Shown here in pieces: positions 1 to 7,691 of a DNA stretch of 15,162 bases; position 1 is the first letter of the stretch; each line of letters begins with the position of its first letter. The stretch is from an uncultured Anaerolineales bacterium. GTDB lineage: Bacteria; Chloroflexota; Anaerolineae; Anaerolineales; UBA11657. The stretch spans positions 1-15,162 of the forward strand of contig CAJWGI010000003.1 of NCBI GenBank assembly GCA_913031335.1. Direction: 5' to 3'. Under the pieces are notes generated by a model, which did no database searches, was not told the DNA's origin, and saw only the letters and a program-made list of their open reading frames with translations. The translations under genes were made by a program, and so were the position numbers.

Positions 1-1
1 G

Positions 2-1096
2 CTGGCGCTGCTGCGGGCAAACACGCGCGATGTGCTTTTCTTGCTGACGAGCGAAGGTACAGCCGCAGCCCTCGCCGTGCACGCCATTCCGATTGCCGCC
101 GGCCCGCTCGCGGGGGCAGCGCTCCACTCAGTGAGCGCGCTCACTGAAAGGGACGAAGTGGTTGCAGCCGTAACGTTGCCCCACTCCGTCGACTCCGAAT
201 CTGCGGATGCGCTTTGCCTATTTCTGACCACTCGCAATGGCGTGGTAAAACGGTTGCGAGCTGAGCAATTGCCCGGGCCCTCCGCGCGCACTTTCCGAGT
301 GATGAAGGTGGAAGCCGCTGACCGCGTGATTTCGTCCTGCTGGATCTCTGCCAACGAGGACGCCATGTTGTTCACTGCCGAGGGTCAGGGCATTCGCTTC
401 CGCAGCAGCGCGGTGCGCACAACCGGGCTGGCAGCCGGCGGGGTGCAGGGCATCCGGATGGGGAGCACGGATGACTTCGTGATCGGTTGCGCCGCTGCAC
501 GGCCCGGTTCCGATGCTTGGACTATCGCGCGGAGCGGCGAGGCCAAACGCACCGCCCTCACCCAGTACCCGCTGCAAGGTCGCAACGGCAAGGGAGTGCA
601 GGCGTGGAAACTGAGCGGCGGGCAGAGGCTGGCGGCTGCACTCGTGCCTCACCCTGATGACGACCTTGCCGTGGTCACCTCCACCGGAAAAGCGCGCGCA
701 CTCAAGGCAGGAGCGGCCCCGCGCAGAGGCCGTCCCTCCGGCGGCGCGCAGGCCGCGGAACTCGAAGCGGGTGAGAGCGTTGAGCGCGTGGTCGCCTTCC
801 AGCCGCGCCTGACCGAGCGGCCGGAGGCACCTGAAGAGCAGCCGAAACCGCTCCGCACCGAACCCGCGGCAAGCGCGAAACCGAAGCCAAAGCGAAAGTT
901 AAAACCGAAAGACGGCGGCGGGGCAGCGAAAAAGAGGGCCGGCTCAAAAACATCAAAGAAAAATAACGAGCCAATATTGACCGGAAAGCAGCCGCCGAAA
1001 AAGGCCGCAGCGAAAACGGGTACGGAGGTTTCCGCGGCGGAGCAACTTCTGATGTTCAAGGCGCCGACCAAAAAGAGGGCCGGGAAGAAGAAGTAG
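2..1096 (+). CDS. gyrA: DNA gyrase / topoisomerase IV subunit A, C-terminal part (5' end outside window)
   Basis: This is the 3' part of a type IIA topoisomerase A subunit. The open frame runs in from the window edge (codons from base 2), so the GTG at 32 is not a real start. The visible part is the beta-pinwheel DNA-wrapping domain. It shows repeated blades of the GyrA/ParC type, for example LFLLTSEGTAAAL, LFLTTRNGVVKRL, AMLFTAEGQGIRF, a GRNGKGV segment and AVVTSTGKARAL. The catalytic tyrosine domain and the first blade, which usually holds the GyrA box, lie upstream. From about base 809 to the stop, the last 95 residues form a Pro/Ala/Lys-rich tail with 22 lysines. That is a basic, histone H1-like end and not the acidic tail of E. 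coli GyrA. GyrA is favoured over ParC only weakly, since the diagnostic box is not visible. Confidence 0.88.
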   Translation: MALLRANTRDVLFLLTSEGTAAALAVHAIPIAAGPLAGAALHSVSALTERDEVVAAVTLPHSVDSESADALCLFLTTRNGVVKRLRAEQLPGPSARTFRVMKVEAADRVISSCWISANEDAMLFTAEGQGIRFRSSAVRTTGLAAGGVQGIRMGSTDDFVIGCAAARPGSDAWTIARSGEAKRTALTQYPLQGRNGKGVQAWKLSGGQRLAAALVPHPDDDLAVVTSTGKARALKAGAAPRRGRPSGGAQAAELEAGESVERVVAFQPRLTERPEAPEEQPKPLRTEPAASAKPKPKRKLKPKDGGGAAKKRAGSKTSKKNNEPILTGKQPPKKAAAKTGTEVSAAEQLLMFKAPTKKRAGKKK

Positions 1097-1172
1097 TCTA
1101 TAATCGCACCGGCATCGGGTGCCGCTGCACTCATTCCGACGGCGCGAGAAACGTGGATCAATGACCTGAGAG
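1097..1172 (+). promoter_or_regulatory. Short mgtE leader with possible -10 box, hairpin and a two-codon mini-ORF
   Basis: The 76 bases between the gyrase gene and mgtE hold a TATAAT at 1099-1104, but no recognisable -35 sits 16-18 bases upstream. A small inverted repeat follows, CGGCA (1110-1114) and TGCCG (1120-1124), with an alternative pairing GCACC/GGTGC (1106-1110 and 1118-1122). In the same frame as mgtE and just before it is ATG-ACC-TGA (1161-1169), three bases before the mgtE ATG. The region is too short for a classical M-box magnesium riboswitch, which needs roughly 160-170 bases. Confidence 0.35.
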
Positions 1173-2525
1173 ATGAAAGACAGCCCTGAGACCACGCTCG
1201 CCGCTCTGCGCACAGCACTGGAAAGCGAGGATATCGACCGCGCACGCCAGCTGGTGAACGACCTTCATCCGGCCGACCTCGCCGTTGCCATCGGCGACCT
1301 GCCGCTGCAAGAGCAGACGGAGATGCTTCCCACGCTCAGCCTGGATGATGCCGCCGACGTGCTGGAGCATCTGGACGAGGATGAAGCGGCCGAAATCGCT
1401 GCGAAACTCCCGCTGCAAATGCTGGCAAGCGTGCTGGACGAAATGGAACCGGACGAAGCGGCGGACATTCTGCTTGATCTGGATGAAACACACGCGGCAG
1501 CCGCGCTGCGGAAGATGACCTCGTCCGAGACCGTGCACCCACTACTTGAGCACGCGGACGACACCGCCGGCGGCCGCATGACCACGCGCGTGCCCGTGCT
1601 GCGCCGCCGAATGAGCGCCAGCCAGGCCATCACCTACCTGCGCAGCCTGAAGCCAGACTCGGAACAGCATTATTACCTTTACGTCGTCGACCGAAACAGA
1701 CGGCTCATCGGGGTGGTCGGCCTGCGCGAACTTGTCACCGCGCCGCCCTCCGCCAGCATCGAGAGCATTATGAGCACCGAAGTTATCAGCGCCTCGGTCA
1801 GCGCCGACCAGGAGGAGTGCGCCCAACTGATGTCACGCTATGAATTGATGACGCTGCCGATTGTGGGTGACGGCAACCACCTCGCCGGCGTGATCACATA
1901 TGACGATCTGGTGGAGGTCATCGAAGACGAAGCCACCGAAGATATTTACGCTCTGGCGAGCCTTTCCGCAGACAGCGACCTGGATGTTTTCAGCCCGGTT
2001 CGCATGATGGTCAGCCGGCGGCTGCCGTGGCTCTATCTGAACCTGGGCACAGCTTTTCTGGCCGCGTTCGTCATCAGCCGCTTCGAGGCCATCATCGCCA
2101 AGATTGCCGTGCTGGCCATATTCCAATCGGTAGTGGCCGGACTGGGCGGAAACGCGGGCACTCAGGCGCTCGCGCTTATGGTGCGGGGACTGGCGCTCGG
2201 GCAGGTGGAGTTTCGCCACTTGTGGAAGGCGCTCGGACGCGAACTGGTTGTCGGCTTGCTGCACGGCCTAGCGATTGGGTCTGCGGTGGCCGGCGTGGTG
2301 TATCTCTGGCGTGGAAACCCGCTGCTCGGTTTAATAATCGGCCTGGCGACATTCGGCAACCTGCTTGTAGCCGGCCTGATGGGCACTCTGGTGCCGCTCA
2401 CTCTCAAAGCGCTGCGCCTGGATCCCGCCCTCGCCTCCAGTGTATTGGTCACCGGCACCACGGACGCGGTCGGGTTCGCGCTCTTCCTCGGGTTAGCAAC
2501 CTTGTACCTGCCCTATCTGACCTGA
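1173..2525 (+). CDS. mgtE: Magnesium transporter MgtE
   Basis: This is an Mg2+-selective channel of the inner membrane, gated by cytosolic Mg2+ bound to its N and CBS domains (family knowledge). At 450 residues it has the usual MgtE length and order. Residues about 1-130 are an acidic helical N domain with repeated DxADxLExLDxDEAA-type units. Residues about 131-255 are a CBS pair (MSTEVISASVS, LPIVGDGNHLAGVITYDDL). A linking helix follows, then a membrane domain of about five helices from residue 285. The signature GGNAGTQ is at 325-331. Asp431 in the last helix (TTDAVGFAL) matches the pore aspartate of the family. The ATG at 1173 is the only reasonable start, because an in-frame TGA lies at 1167-1169; the ribosome site is poor. 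The lipid kinase follows 30 bases downstream. Confidence 0.96.
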   Translation: MKDSPETTLAALRTALESEDIDRARQLVNDLHPADLAVAIGDLPLQEQTEMLPTLSLDDAADVLEHLDEDEAAEIAAKLPLQMLASVLDEMEPDEAADILLDLDETHAAAALRKMTSSETVHPLLEHADDTAGGRMTTRVPVLRRRMSASQAITYLRSLKPDSEQHYYLYVVDRNRRLIGVVGLRELVTAPPSASIESIMSTEVISASVSADQEECAQLMSRYELMTLPIVGDGNHLAGVITYDDLVEVIEDEATEDIYALASLSADSDLDVFSPVRMMVSRRLPWLYLNLGTAFLAAFVISRFEAIIAKIAVLAIFQSVVAGLGGNAGTQALALMVRGLALGQVEFRHLWKALGRELVVGLLHGLAIGSAVAGVVYLWRGNPLLGLIIGLATFGNLLVAGLMGTLVPLTLKALRLDPALASSVLVTGTTDAVGFALFLGLATLYLPYLT

Positions 2526-2555
2526 GAAAATGGCGCTTCCCGCGAGCACATCACC

Positions 2556-3458
2556 ATGACAGCAACCGTAATCCTTAACCCATACGCCAACCGCTGGAAA
2601 TGTGGCCGGCAGGCTGACGCTGTGGAGGCGGGGTTGCGGCGCGCAGGCATCGATTATCGCCTGCGCGTTAGCAGCGAGAGAGGGCACGCTATCACATTGG
2701 CTCGCGCGGCCGCCAAGCGCGGCGAGCTGCCGATAGTCGCAGTTGGCGGCGACGGCACGCTGAATGAAATCGTCAACGGGCTGTTTCAGGCTCAAGCGCC
2801 GGGCGCGGGGCTGGCCGGGCCGGTGGGCACGGTGCCGCTGGGCACCTGCAACGACCTCGCCACCATGCTGGGGATTCCGGAGGGCATCGATGCGTCAATT
2901 GCGCTGATGAAATCCGGCATCACCCGCACTATCGATGTGGGTAGCGCAAACGGATACTTTTTCGTGAACAACGCGGCGGTGGGGCTGGAAACCGAAGTGG
3001 CCTTAGAAAACGACCGCATGACGCGGCTACGCGGTGTGTTTCGCTATCTGGTCGCGGCGGTGGTCACCATTATGAAACGGCCAGGGTGGCAGGCGGAGCT
3101 TTCCTGGGACGGTGGCGATTATTCCGGGTCGCTCACCCTGGTCTCGGTGGGCAACTCGAGACGCACCGGCGGCGTGTTTTACATGACGCCCAACGCGATT
3201 CCCGACGACGGTAAACTCGATTTCATCTACGCGCCAGCGCTCACCCGCTTGCAGATGTTCCGGCTGCTGCCGCAGACGCTAAAAGGCACGCACATCGCGC
3301 AGCCCGTCATCCACGAACATCGGGCAACGCGGCTGAGCATCCGCACCGCCCCCGCCACGGCGATTCAGACTGATGGTGAGATCTCGGCTGCTGAGACCAC
3401 CGAAATTGACTTCACTGTCATTCCTGGAGCGTTGAGGATCTTCGCGCCACAAGCCTGA
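2556..3458 (+). CDS. Diacylglycerol kinase / YegS-family lipid kinase
   Basis: This is a soluble or peripheral lipid kinase of the DAGK catalytic family (DgkB/YegS/BmrU group), which transfers the ATP gamma-phosphate to a lipid hydroxyl such as that of diacylglycerol. The 300-residue length is standard. The nucleotide loop GGDGTLNE is at 64-71 after the VAVGG strand. PLGTCND at 94-100 is the usual PLGTxND motif with Cys in the variable place. The second lobe has NNAAVGLETEV (about 138-148), PDDGKLD (216-222) and a C-terminal QTDGE (271-275), all typical of the family. The exact lipid substrate cannot be told from sequence. The gene starts 30 bases after mgtE on the same strand, so the two may share a transcript. 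Its 3' end faces secF with 14 bases between the stops. Confidence 0.92.
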   Translation: MTATVILNPYANRWKCGRQADAVEAGLRRAGIDYRLRVSSERGHAITLARAAAKRGELPIVAVGGDGTLNEIVNGLFQAQAPGAGLAGPVGTVPLGTCNDLATMLGIPEGIDASIALMKSGITRTIDVGSANGYFFVNNAAVGLETEVALENDRMTRLRGVFRYLVAAVVTIMKRPGWQAELSWDGGDYSGSLTLVSVGNSRRTGGVFYMTPNAIPDDGKLDFIYAPALTRLQMFRLLPQTLKGTHIAQPVIHEHRATRLSIRTAPATAIQTDGEISAAETTEIDFTVIPGALRIFAPQA

Positions 3459-3477
3459 GGACTTCCAGTAGCTCAGG
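3454..3477. repeat. Inverted repeat spanning the two convergent stop codons
   Basis: CCTGAG (3454-3459) and CTCAGG (3472-3477) form perfect 6-base arms around a 12-base loop. The TGA of the lipid kinase lies in the left arm. The TGA of secF, read on the minus strand, lies in the right arm. There is no T-run on either side, so this is at best a weak bidirectional termination hairpin and may be coincidence. Confidence 0.3.
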
Positions 3478-4390
3478 TCGAGACCGCCGTGCGCCGGAAC
3501 CAGCGCCGCCACTCGCGGTTCTGCCAGACCACAAGGATGGGCGCGGCATTGAAAATGGACGAATACGTCCCGCTCAGGATGCCAATCATCATCGTGACCA
3601 CAAAATGAAAAATGGTGGCGCCTCCAAAGAGCGCCAGTGCCAGCAGGGTAAAAAGCGCTGTGAGCTGCGTGTTGATGGAGCGGTCGAGCGTCTGCACGAT
3701 AGAAAGATTGACCACCTCTTCGTAATCCGCACGGCGATAGCGGCCTAGGTTTTCGCGGATGCGGTCGAAGACGACGATCGAATCGTGCACTGAGAAGCCT
3801 ATCACGGTGAGCAGCGCGGTCAGGAAAAGCGCATCCACCTCCCACCCCAACAGTCGTCCCAGAATCGCGGCCACTCCAATGACCACTGTGGCATCGTGCA
3901 ACAGCGCCAGAATCGCGCACACGCCGTAGCGAAATGAGTGCTCCACGCCGCGAAATGCATAGGTGATGTACGCCAGAATGCCCAGAGCAGCGATGCCCAC
4001 CGCCTGTACAGCGCGGCCGCCGACCTCCCGCCCGATGACCGGCCCGACGTTCTCAAAGCTGAGCAACTCCACCGGGGCCCCAAACTCTGTTTCCAACGCG
4101 GCGATGACATCGCTCTTTGAGGCGTCATCCATGCTCTTGGTGCGGATGATGACCACGTTTCCGCTGGAGAGCTGCACCACGTTATCGCGGAAGGCGGCCT
4201 CGTCCAGCAGCGCCCCTACCCGGCTGGTGCTCAGGTCAGTAGCCTGCGCGATGCTTACCTCCAGCTTGCTCCCACCGGTAAAATCAATCGCCAGTGGCAG
4301 GCCCCAGAACCCCAGCGCGAGCAGGCCGGGAATCATGACCAGCAACGAAAGCCCGAAATACCAGTAGCGCCGTCCGACAATATTCAGCAT
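3473..4390 (-). CDS. secF: Protein translocase subunit SecF
   Basis: SecF pairs with SecD to form the SecDF accessory complex, which uses the proton gradient to help pull proteins out of the SecYEG channel on the outer side of the membrane (established for the family). The 305-residue product has the expected first helix (about 9-30), the DFTGGSKLEV motif at 36-45, and a periplasmic domain to about residue 125. Five further helices follow, including GFSVHDSIVVFDR at 198-210, a hallmark of the SecF/RND fold. SINTQLTALFTLLALALFGG (238-257) is also typical. It starts 12 bases after the secD stop, so the two genes form a unit. No clear ribosome site precedes the ATG, which fits coupling to secD translation. 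Confidence 0.97.
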   Translation of the reverse strand: MLNIVGRRYWYFGLSLLVMIPGLLALGFWGLPLAIDFTGGSKLEVSIAQATDLSTSRVGALLDEAAFRDNVVQLSSGNVVIIRTKSMDDASKSDVIAALETEFGAPVELLSFENVGPVIGREVGGRAVQAVGIAALGILAYITYAFRGVEHSFRYGVCAILALLHDATVVIGVAAILGRLLGWEVDALFLTALLTVIGFSVHDSIVVFDRIRENLGRYRRADYEEVVNLSIVQTLDRSINTQLTALFTLLALALFGGATIFHFVVTMMIGILSGTYSSIFNAAPILVVWQNREWRRWFRRTAVST

Positions 4391-4402
4391 GATTAAGGCC
4401 GG

Positions 4403-5788
4403 TCAGACACCGAACAACCCTTTGCGTTGCGCGAAATCAATGCGGTCCAAAAAGGTGTGCAGTAAGGTGCGCGTGGCCAGAATGGCGGTGAAAAGGCTGA
4501 CGAGAACACCGATCGAGAGAGTGAGGGCGAAGCCCTTCACTATGCTAGCGCCGAATGTGTTCCCGAACCAGAACAGAATCGCGCAGGTAATGATAGTGGA
4601 GATATTCGAATCCCGGATGGAAGGCCATGCGCGCCTGAAACCCTCGTCCAGAGCGGATACAATCTGCCGGCCGGCGCGCAGCTCCTCCTTCATGCGCTCG
4701 AAGATCAATATGTTGGCGTCCACGGCCACGCCCACCGAGAGCACAAATCCGGCGATACCGGGCAGCGTGAGCGTTACCGGAATGAGCTTAAACAGAGAGA
4801 AAGTGATGGCGGCATACATCACCAGCGCAAGCACAGCCACCAACCCCGGCAGTCGGTAATACAGCAGCATGAACACCGCCACGGTGGCGAAGCCAATGGC
4901 ACCAGCCACCATGCTGAGCCGCACCGAATCCTGCCCCAAAGTCGGGCCGACGGTGCGGCTGTTCACCACCGCCAGCGGAACGGGCAGCGCGCCATAGCGC
5001 AACTGCAACGCCAATTTATTTGCCGATTCGGAGGTGAAACTTCCGCTGATAGTACCGCTCCCGCTAGTGATTGCGTCTCGAATGACCGGGCTGGAAATCA
5101 CATGCCCATCGAGCACAATTGCTAGATACGAACCGACGCTGTTGGACGTGTGCTCGCCGAACGCCCCGCTGCCCTCGTCCGTCAGGGTAAAGTTGATAAC
5201 GTATGCGTTCGTGACCGTGTCGCGGCCCACGCTGGCGCTGCGCAGATCTGCACCGGTCATGACGGTTGGAAAGATCGCGTCCGCGAGCGTGATTTCCTCG
5301 CCCGCTGCCGCCCGGTCGGCGAGCGCCTCCACATTCGCGTCATCACCCGAGTTGACGTCGGTGCGCACCGGCGTGCCGGGCGGCAGCGGGTTGGACCCGA
5401 TGTCCACGAATTCCAGCAGCCCGGTTTCCTTCAGTAGCGCCACGGCTTGCTCCGGATTCTCGATTCCGGGCAACTCCACCGAGATGCGCCGTTCGCCCTG
5501 GCTCTGCACGATTGGCTCGGCCACACCGAGGCCATTCACGCGCCGGTCAACTATGGTACGCGTGGCCGCCATGGCTTCGCTAGCCACTGCTTGATCCGCG
5601 GGCAAGTCCGCTTCCAAAAGTACCTGCAGCCCGCCCTGCAAATCAAGGCCCTGGTGCACCTCCGCAGACCAGTCAATGCTGCGGCCGGCAACACCCACGT
5701 GCAACCCGGCGTTTGGCGCGGCCACCCAAAGCGCCGCGGCGAACACCACCACTATCAGAATTAGCCAGCGTGAGGACTTTGAATACAT
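4403..5788 (-). CDS. secD: Protein translocase subunit SecD
   Basis: This is the larger partner of SecF in the proton-driven SecDF translocation motor. The 461-residue protein has an N-terminal helix (about 8-24), GLDLQGGLQVLLEA at 47-60 (SecD motif D1), and the P1 periplasmic domain (DRRVNGLGVAEP at 81-92, ELPGIENPEQA at 105-115) with its head region to about 270. A six-helix membrane domain then carries SVGVAVDANILIFERMKEE at 351-369 and a typical SNISTIITCAILFWFGN-like segment (394-410). The acidic and charged residues of the D4 region (Asp357, Glu364, Arg365) are present. Length is in the usual range for the shorter SecD class. The ATG at 5788 is preceded by a stem-loop and a good promoter but no evident Shine-Dalgarno sequence. 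Confidence 0.97.
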   Translation of the reverse strand: MYSKSSRWLILIVVVFAAALWVAAPNAGLHVGVAGRSIDWSAEVHQGLDLQGGLQVLLEADLPADQAVASEAMAATRTIVDRRVNGLGVAEPIVQSQGERRISVELPGIENPEQAVALLKETGLLEFVDIGSNPLPPGTPVRTDVNSGDDANVEALADRAAAGEEITLADAIFPTVMTGADLRSASVGRDTVTNAYVINFTLTDEGSGAFGEHTSNSVGSYLAIVLDGHVISSPVIRDAITSGSGTISGSFTSESANKLALQLRYGALPVPLAVVNSRTVGPTLGQDSVRLSMVAGAIGFATVAVFMLLYYRLPGLVAVLALVMYAAITFSLFKLIPVTLTLPGIAGFVLSVGVAVDANILIFERMKEELRAGRQIVSALDEGFRRAWPSIRDSNISTIITCAILFWFGNTFGASIVKGFALTLSIGVLVSLFTAILATRTLLHTFLDRIDFAQRKGLFGV

Positions 5789-5801
5789 AATCAGCGCGTT
5801 A

Positions 5802-5820
5802 TTTGTGGCTTTCGCACAAA
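5802..5820 (-). other. Stem-loop in the secD leader
   Basis: TTTGTG (5802-5807) and CACAAA (5815-5820) are perfect 6-base inverted arms around a 7-base loop. They sit 13 bases upstream of the secD start codon, downstream of the predicted -10. The structure would lie in the 5' untranslated region, close to where a ribosome must bind. There is no adjacent T-run to suggest termination. Confidence 0.4.
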
Positions 5821-5862
5821 CTCCAACCCTGTGGCCCGTGAGCCGGGGCTGGCGTGGCGGGA

Positions 5863-5891
5863 ATTATACCGCCTTTGGCGCGAACGGTGAA
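5863..5891 (-). promoter_or_regulatory. Probable secDF promoter
   Basis: Reading the minus strand, TTCACC (5886-5891, four of six matches to the -35 consensus) is followed after 17 bases by a perfect TATAAT (5863-5868). The predicted start of transcription is near 5856, giving a leader of roughly 68 bases before secD. A short palindrome, CGCC-TTT-GGCG (5871-5881), sits in the spacer and could be an operator, though it may be chance in GC-rich DNA. The promoter lies just past the end of the upstream respiration operon, so secDF may also receive read-through. Confidence 0.6.
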
Positions 5892-5909
5892 GCAAAGCGC
5901 TGCCGGATT

Positions 5910-6452
5910 CTACCCCGAAACATTCGCGTGGCTCCTCAAGCGCAGCCACACGGCGAGCGCGGCCACACCCACGCCCACGAGCAAGATTCCGAGCCAGTTG
6001 GACGCCTCGGCGGGCAGCGCCTGCAGCTCAAAGCTGGCCGCGCCACGCCCTTCCGGGCCGCTCACCTTCACGGTGACCAGATAGAGCCCGGATTCAGGCA
6101 GTTCAAAATCAACTTCGTACAGGAATTTGTTGGACGATTGCGCGCTGGTGGCAGCGCCCGTAAGCGACACTCCTCCGTTGGGCAGTGGGGAAATCTCCAC
6201 CTGCACCTCGGCGTCGAGAACAGGCGCGCCGTCCGCGCCCCCCACCCCGAGGGTGACATGCAGTTCGCCCGCGCGCACCGGTTCCGGACTGGTCCAAACC
6301 GTCAGCCAGTACGGACCGGCGGTCACGCCGCTCAATTGCGGCGTGCCGCCCCCGTGCGCGGCTGCCACACCGGCGATGAGCAGCCCACTGAGCGCGCCAA
6401 CAAAAGCCGTCGCCGGTCGGGCACCGGCCCTGAACAAAAGCGATGACAGCAC
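5910..6452 (-). CDS. Secreted, C-terminally membrane-anchored YtkA/FixH-like protein of the oxidase cluster
   Basis: This is a 180-residue exported protein. Residues 1 to about 32 are a signal peptide ending GVAAA. Cleavage at AAA would leave His33 as the first mature residue (HGGGTPQL). Residues about 45-145 form a beta-sandwich-like domain with AGPYWLTVWTSP (45-56), a pattern I associate with YtkA-like/FixH-like extracytoplasmic domains found near copper oxidases. A single helix at about 152-171 anchors it, followed by a short basic cytoplasmic tail. The GTG start is three bases after the ctaA stop and has no clear ribosome site, which suggests translational coupling. A role in copper delivery or oxidase assembly is inferred from position and the exposed histidine; no enzymatic motif is visible. 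Confidence 0.75.
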   Translation of the reverse strand: MLSSLLFRAGARPATAFVGALSGLLIAGVAAAHGGGTPQLSGVTAGPYWLTVWTSPEPVRAGELHVTLGVGGADGAPVLDAEVQVEISPLPNGGVSLTGAATSAQSSNKFLYEVDFELPESGLYLVTVKVSGPEGRGAASFELQALPAEASNWLGILLVGVGVAALAVWLRLRSHANVSG

Positions 6453-6455
6453 GGA

Positions 6456-7652
6456 TTAATTCGCGGTCCGCGGAAGTTGCCCGCGCCCCAGTGTGACCGC
6501 GACCCATAGCATCACCACGGTCACCCAGATGGAAGCGCCTACCGTCAGGTGCAGCGCCCGTGACCACATCGGGAGTTTCAACAGGATGTTCGCCGCCCCC
6601 AGACTGACCTGCAACAAAAGCAGCACCGTCAGGCCATGCGCAAAGCGGGCAACCTCACGGCCAAGGCGCTGACTGGAGAGCCGGTACACAATCGGCAGCA
6701 GCAGTGCGACCACAGCGTAAGCAGTGTAACGGTGCAGCAATTGTATGTTGACCAGCGCGGCCATTCCGGCCGGCGCCGGTCCGCAGAGTGGGAAACCCGG
6801 GCACACTAGCGAAGCCCCGCTGCGCGTGACATATGAGCCAGTCAACAGCAACACGTACACAGCCACAGTTGTCCACGAGATCCATTCGTAGGACGGTTTG
6901 CCACGCAGCAGGGAGGCCGCACCACCACTCACTGCCGATGTGGCCATGATTACATTCGCCAGCGCCGCCGCCAGCCACAACCCGGAAAGCAGCGCCGCCA
7001 AATCGCGCAGCGCTCCTAAGGTGACCGCGCAGGTCGGGCCGGCCGGGCACTTCAGACTCGCGTCGCCGCCCACCGCGAACGACGCGCCCAGGAGCACCAG
7101 ATACAGTCCCGCGGTGATTGCACTCAGCCACCCAAAAAAAGTCCGATTGCCGAGTGCCGCCAGAGCACTCGGCCGCCAGTCTGCTCTGATGAGCGCGATC
7201 GCCAGCACCACCGCAATCAGCCCGACAATCAACATCGCGTTTCCGGTGTGAATCCAGCCGGTCACCGGTGGAATCTCCAGAATGACATGAATGCCTCCCA
7301 GCACAATCTGCGTCACGAGCAAAATGTTGGCGAACAGCGCCGGCCGAAAGACCCATTTCTCATCGCGATGATGTCGCCACGCCAGCACCAGAACGAGCAC
7401 AATCTGAGAGCTTGCAGCCAGCCCGACCAGCCGGTGGGAGAATTCGACCCACTCACCGCGGTGCAGAAGCGGTGGAATGGCCTGCCCGTAGCACAACGGC
7501 CAGTCTGGACAACCGAGCCCGTTGCCGGTCACGCGCACGATGCTGCCTACCAGAATGAGCACAATGGTGCTCATGACAGCCGAGAGCGCCAGCGCCGGCA
7601 GCCCGGAGCCGGCTCGGCCGGCCACGCTAATCAAGGACGTTTTCACTGTCAT
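6456..7652 (-). CDS. ctaA: Heme A synthase CtaA with an apparent extra helix pair
   Basis: CtaA oxidises the C8 methyl of heme O to a formyl group, making heme A for the oxidase, in the membrane. Family marks are present: GNGLGCPDWPLCYG in the first outer loop (C48/C54), EFSH with His73, His122 and His135 in helices 3-4, LLHRYTAY with His307, His339, His368, and the outer-loop pair C284/C290 (CPGFPLC). The 398-residue product is longer than the eight-helix Bacillus protein of about 306. About 80 extra residues in the middle (171-250) add two helices and a third loop with C202/C208 (CPAGPTC). This segment resembles the following helix pair but has Ser in place of the heme-binding His307. GGAG eight bases before the ATG supports the start; the gene follows ctaB by 39 bases. 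Confidence 0.94.
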   Translation of the reverse strand: MTVKTSLISVAGRAGSGLPALALSAVMSTIVLILVGSIVRVTGNGLGCPDWPLCYGQAIPPLLHRGEWVEFSHRLVGLAASSQIVLVLVLAWRHHRDEKWVFRPALFANILLVTQIVLGGIHVILEIPPVTGWIHTGNAMLIVGLIAVVLAIALIRADWRPSALAALGNRTFFGWLSAITAGLYLVLLGASFAVGGDASLKCPAGPTCAVTLGALRDLAALLSGLWLAAALANVIMATSAVSGGAASLLRGKPSYEWISWTTVAVYVLLLTGSYVTRSGASLVCPGFPLCGPAPAGMAALVNIQLLHRYTAYAVVALLLPIVYRLSSQRLGREVARFAHGLTVLLLLQVSLGAANILLKLPMWSRALHLTVGASIWVTVVMLWVAVTLGRGQLPRTAN

Positions 7653-7654
7653 GT

Positions 7655-7682
7655 GATTCTCCCACAGGGTTCTCCAAGAATC
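7655..7682 (-). other. Inverted repeat covering the ctaA ribosome site
   Basis: GATTCT (7655-7660) and AGAATC (7677-7682) are perfect arms around 16 bases in the ctaB-ctaA gap. The left arm touches the GGAG ribosome site of ctaA on the minus strand, so folding could limit ctaA translation. The loop is long and the stem short; functional relevance is unproven. Confidence 0.25.
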
Positions 7683-7691
7683 CTGCGCTGC

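Noticed and set aside
1097..1172. M-box magnesium riboswitch before mgtE
   Set aside because: The gap is only 76 bases and shows no multi-stem M-box core; only a small hairpin is visible.
649..1245. A 198-codon minus-strand frame opposite the gyrase tail
   Set aside because: It mirrors the lysine-rich tail (Phe-rich translation) and crosses the mgtE start; no ribosome site or domain.
3454..3477. Strong bidirectional terminator between the lipid kinase and secF
   Set aside because: The stem is only six pairs with a 12-base loop and no T-run on either strand; it is kept only as a low-confidence inverted repeat.
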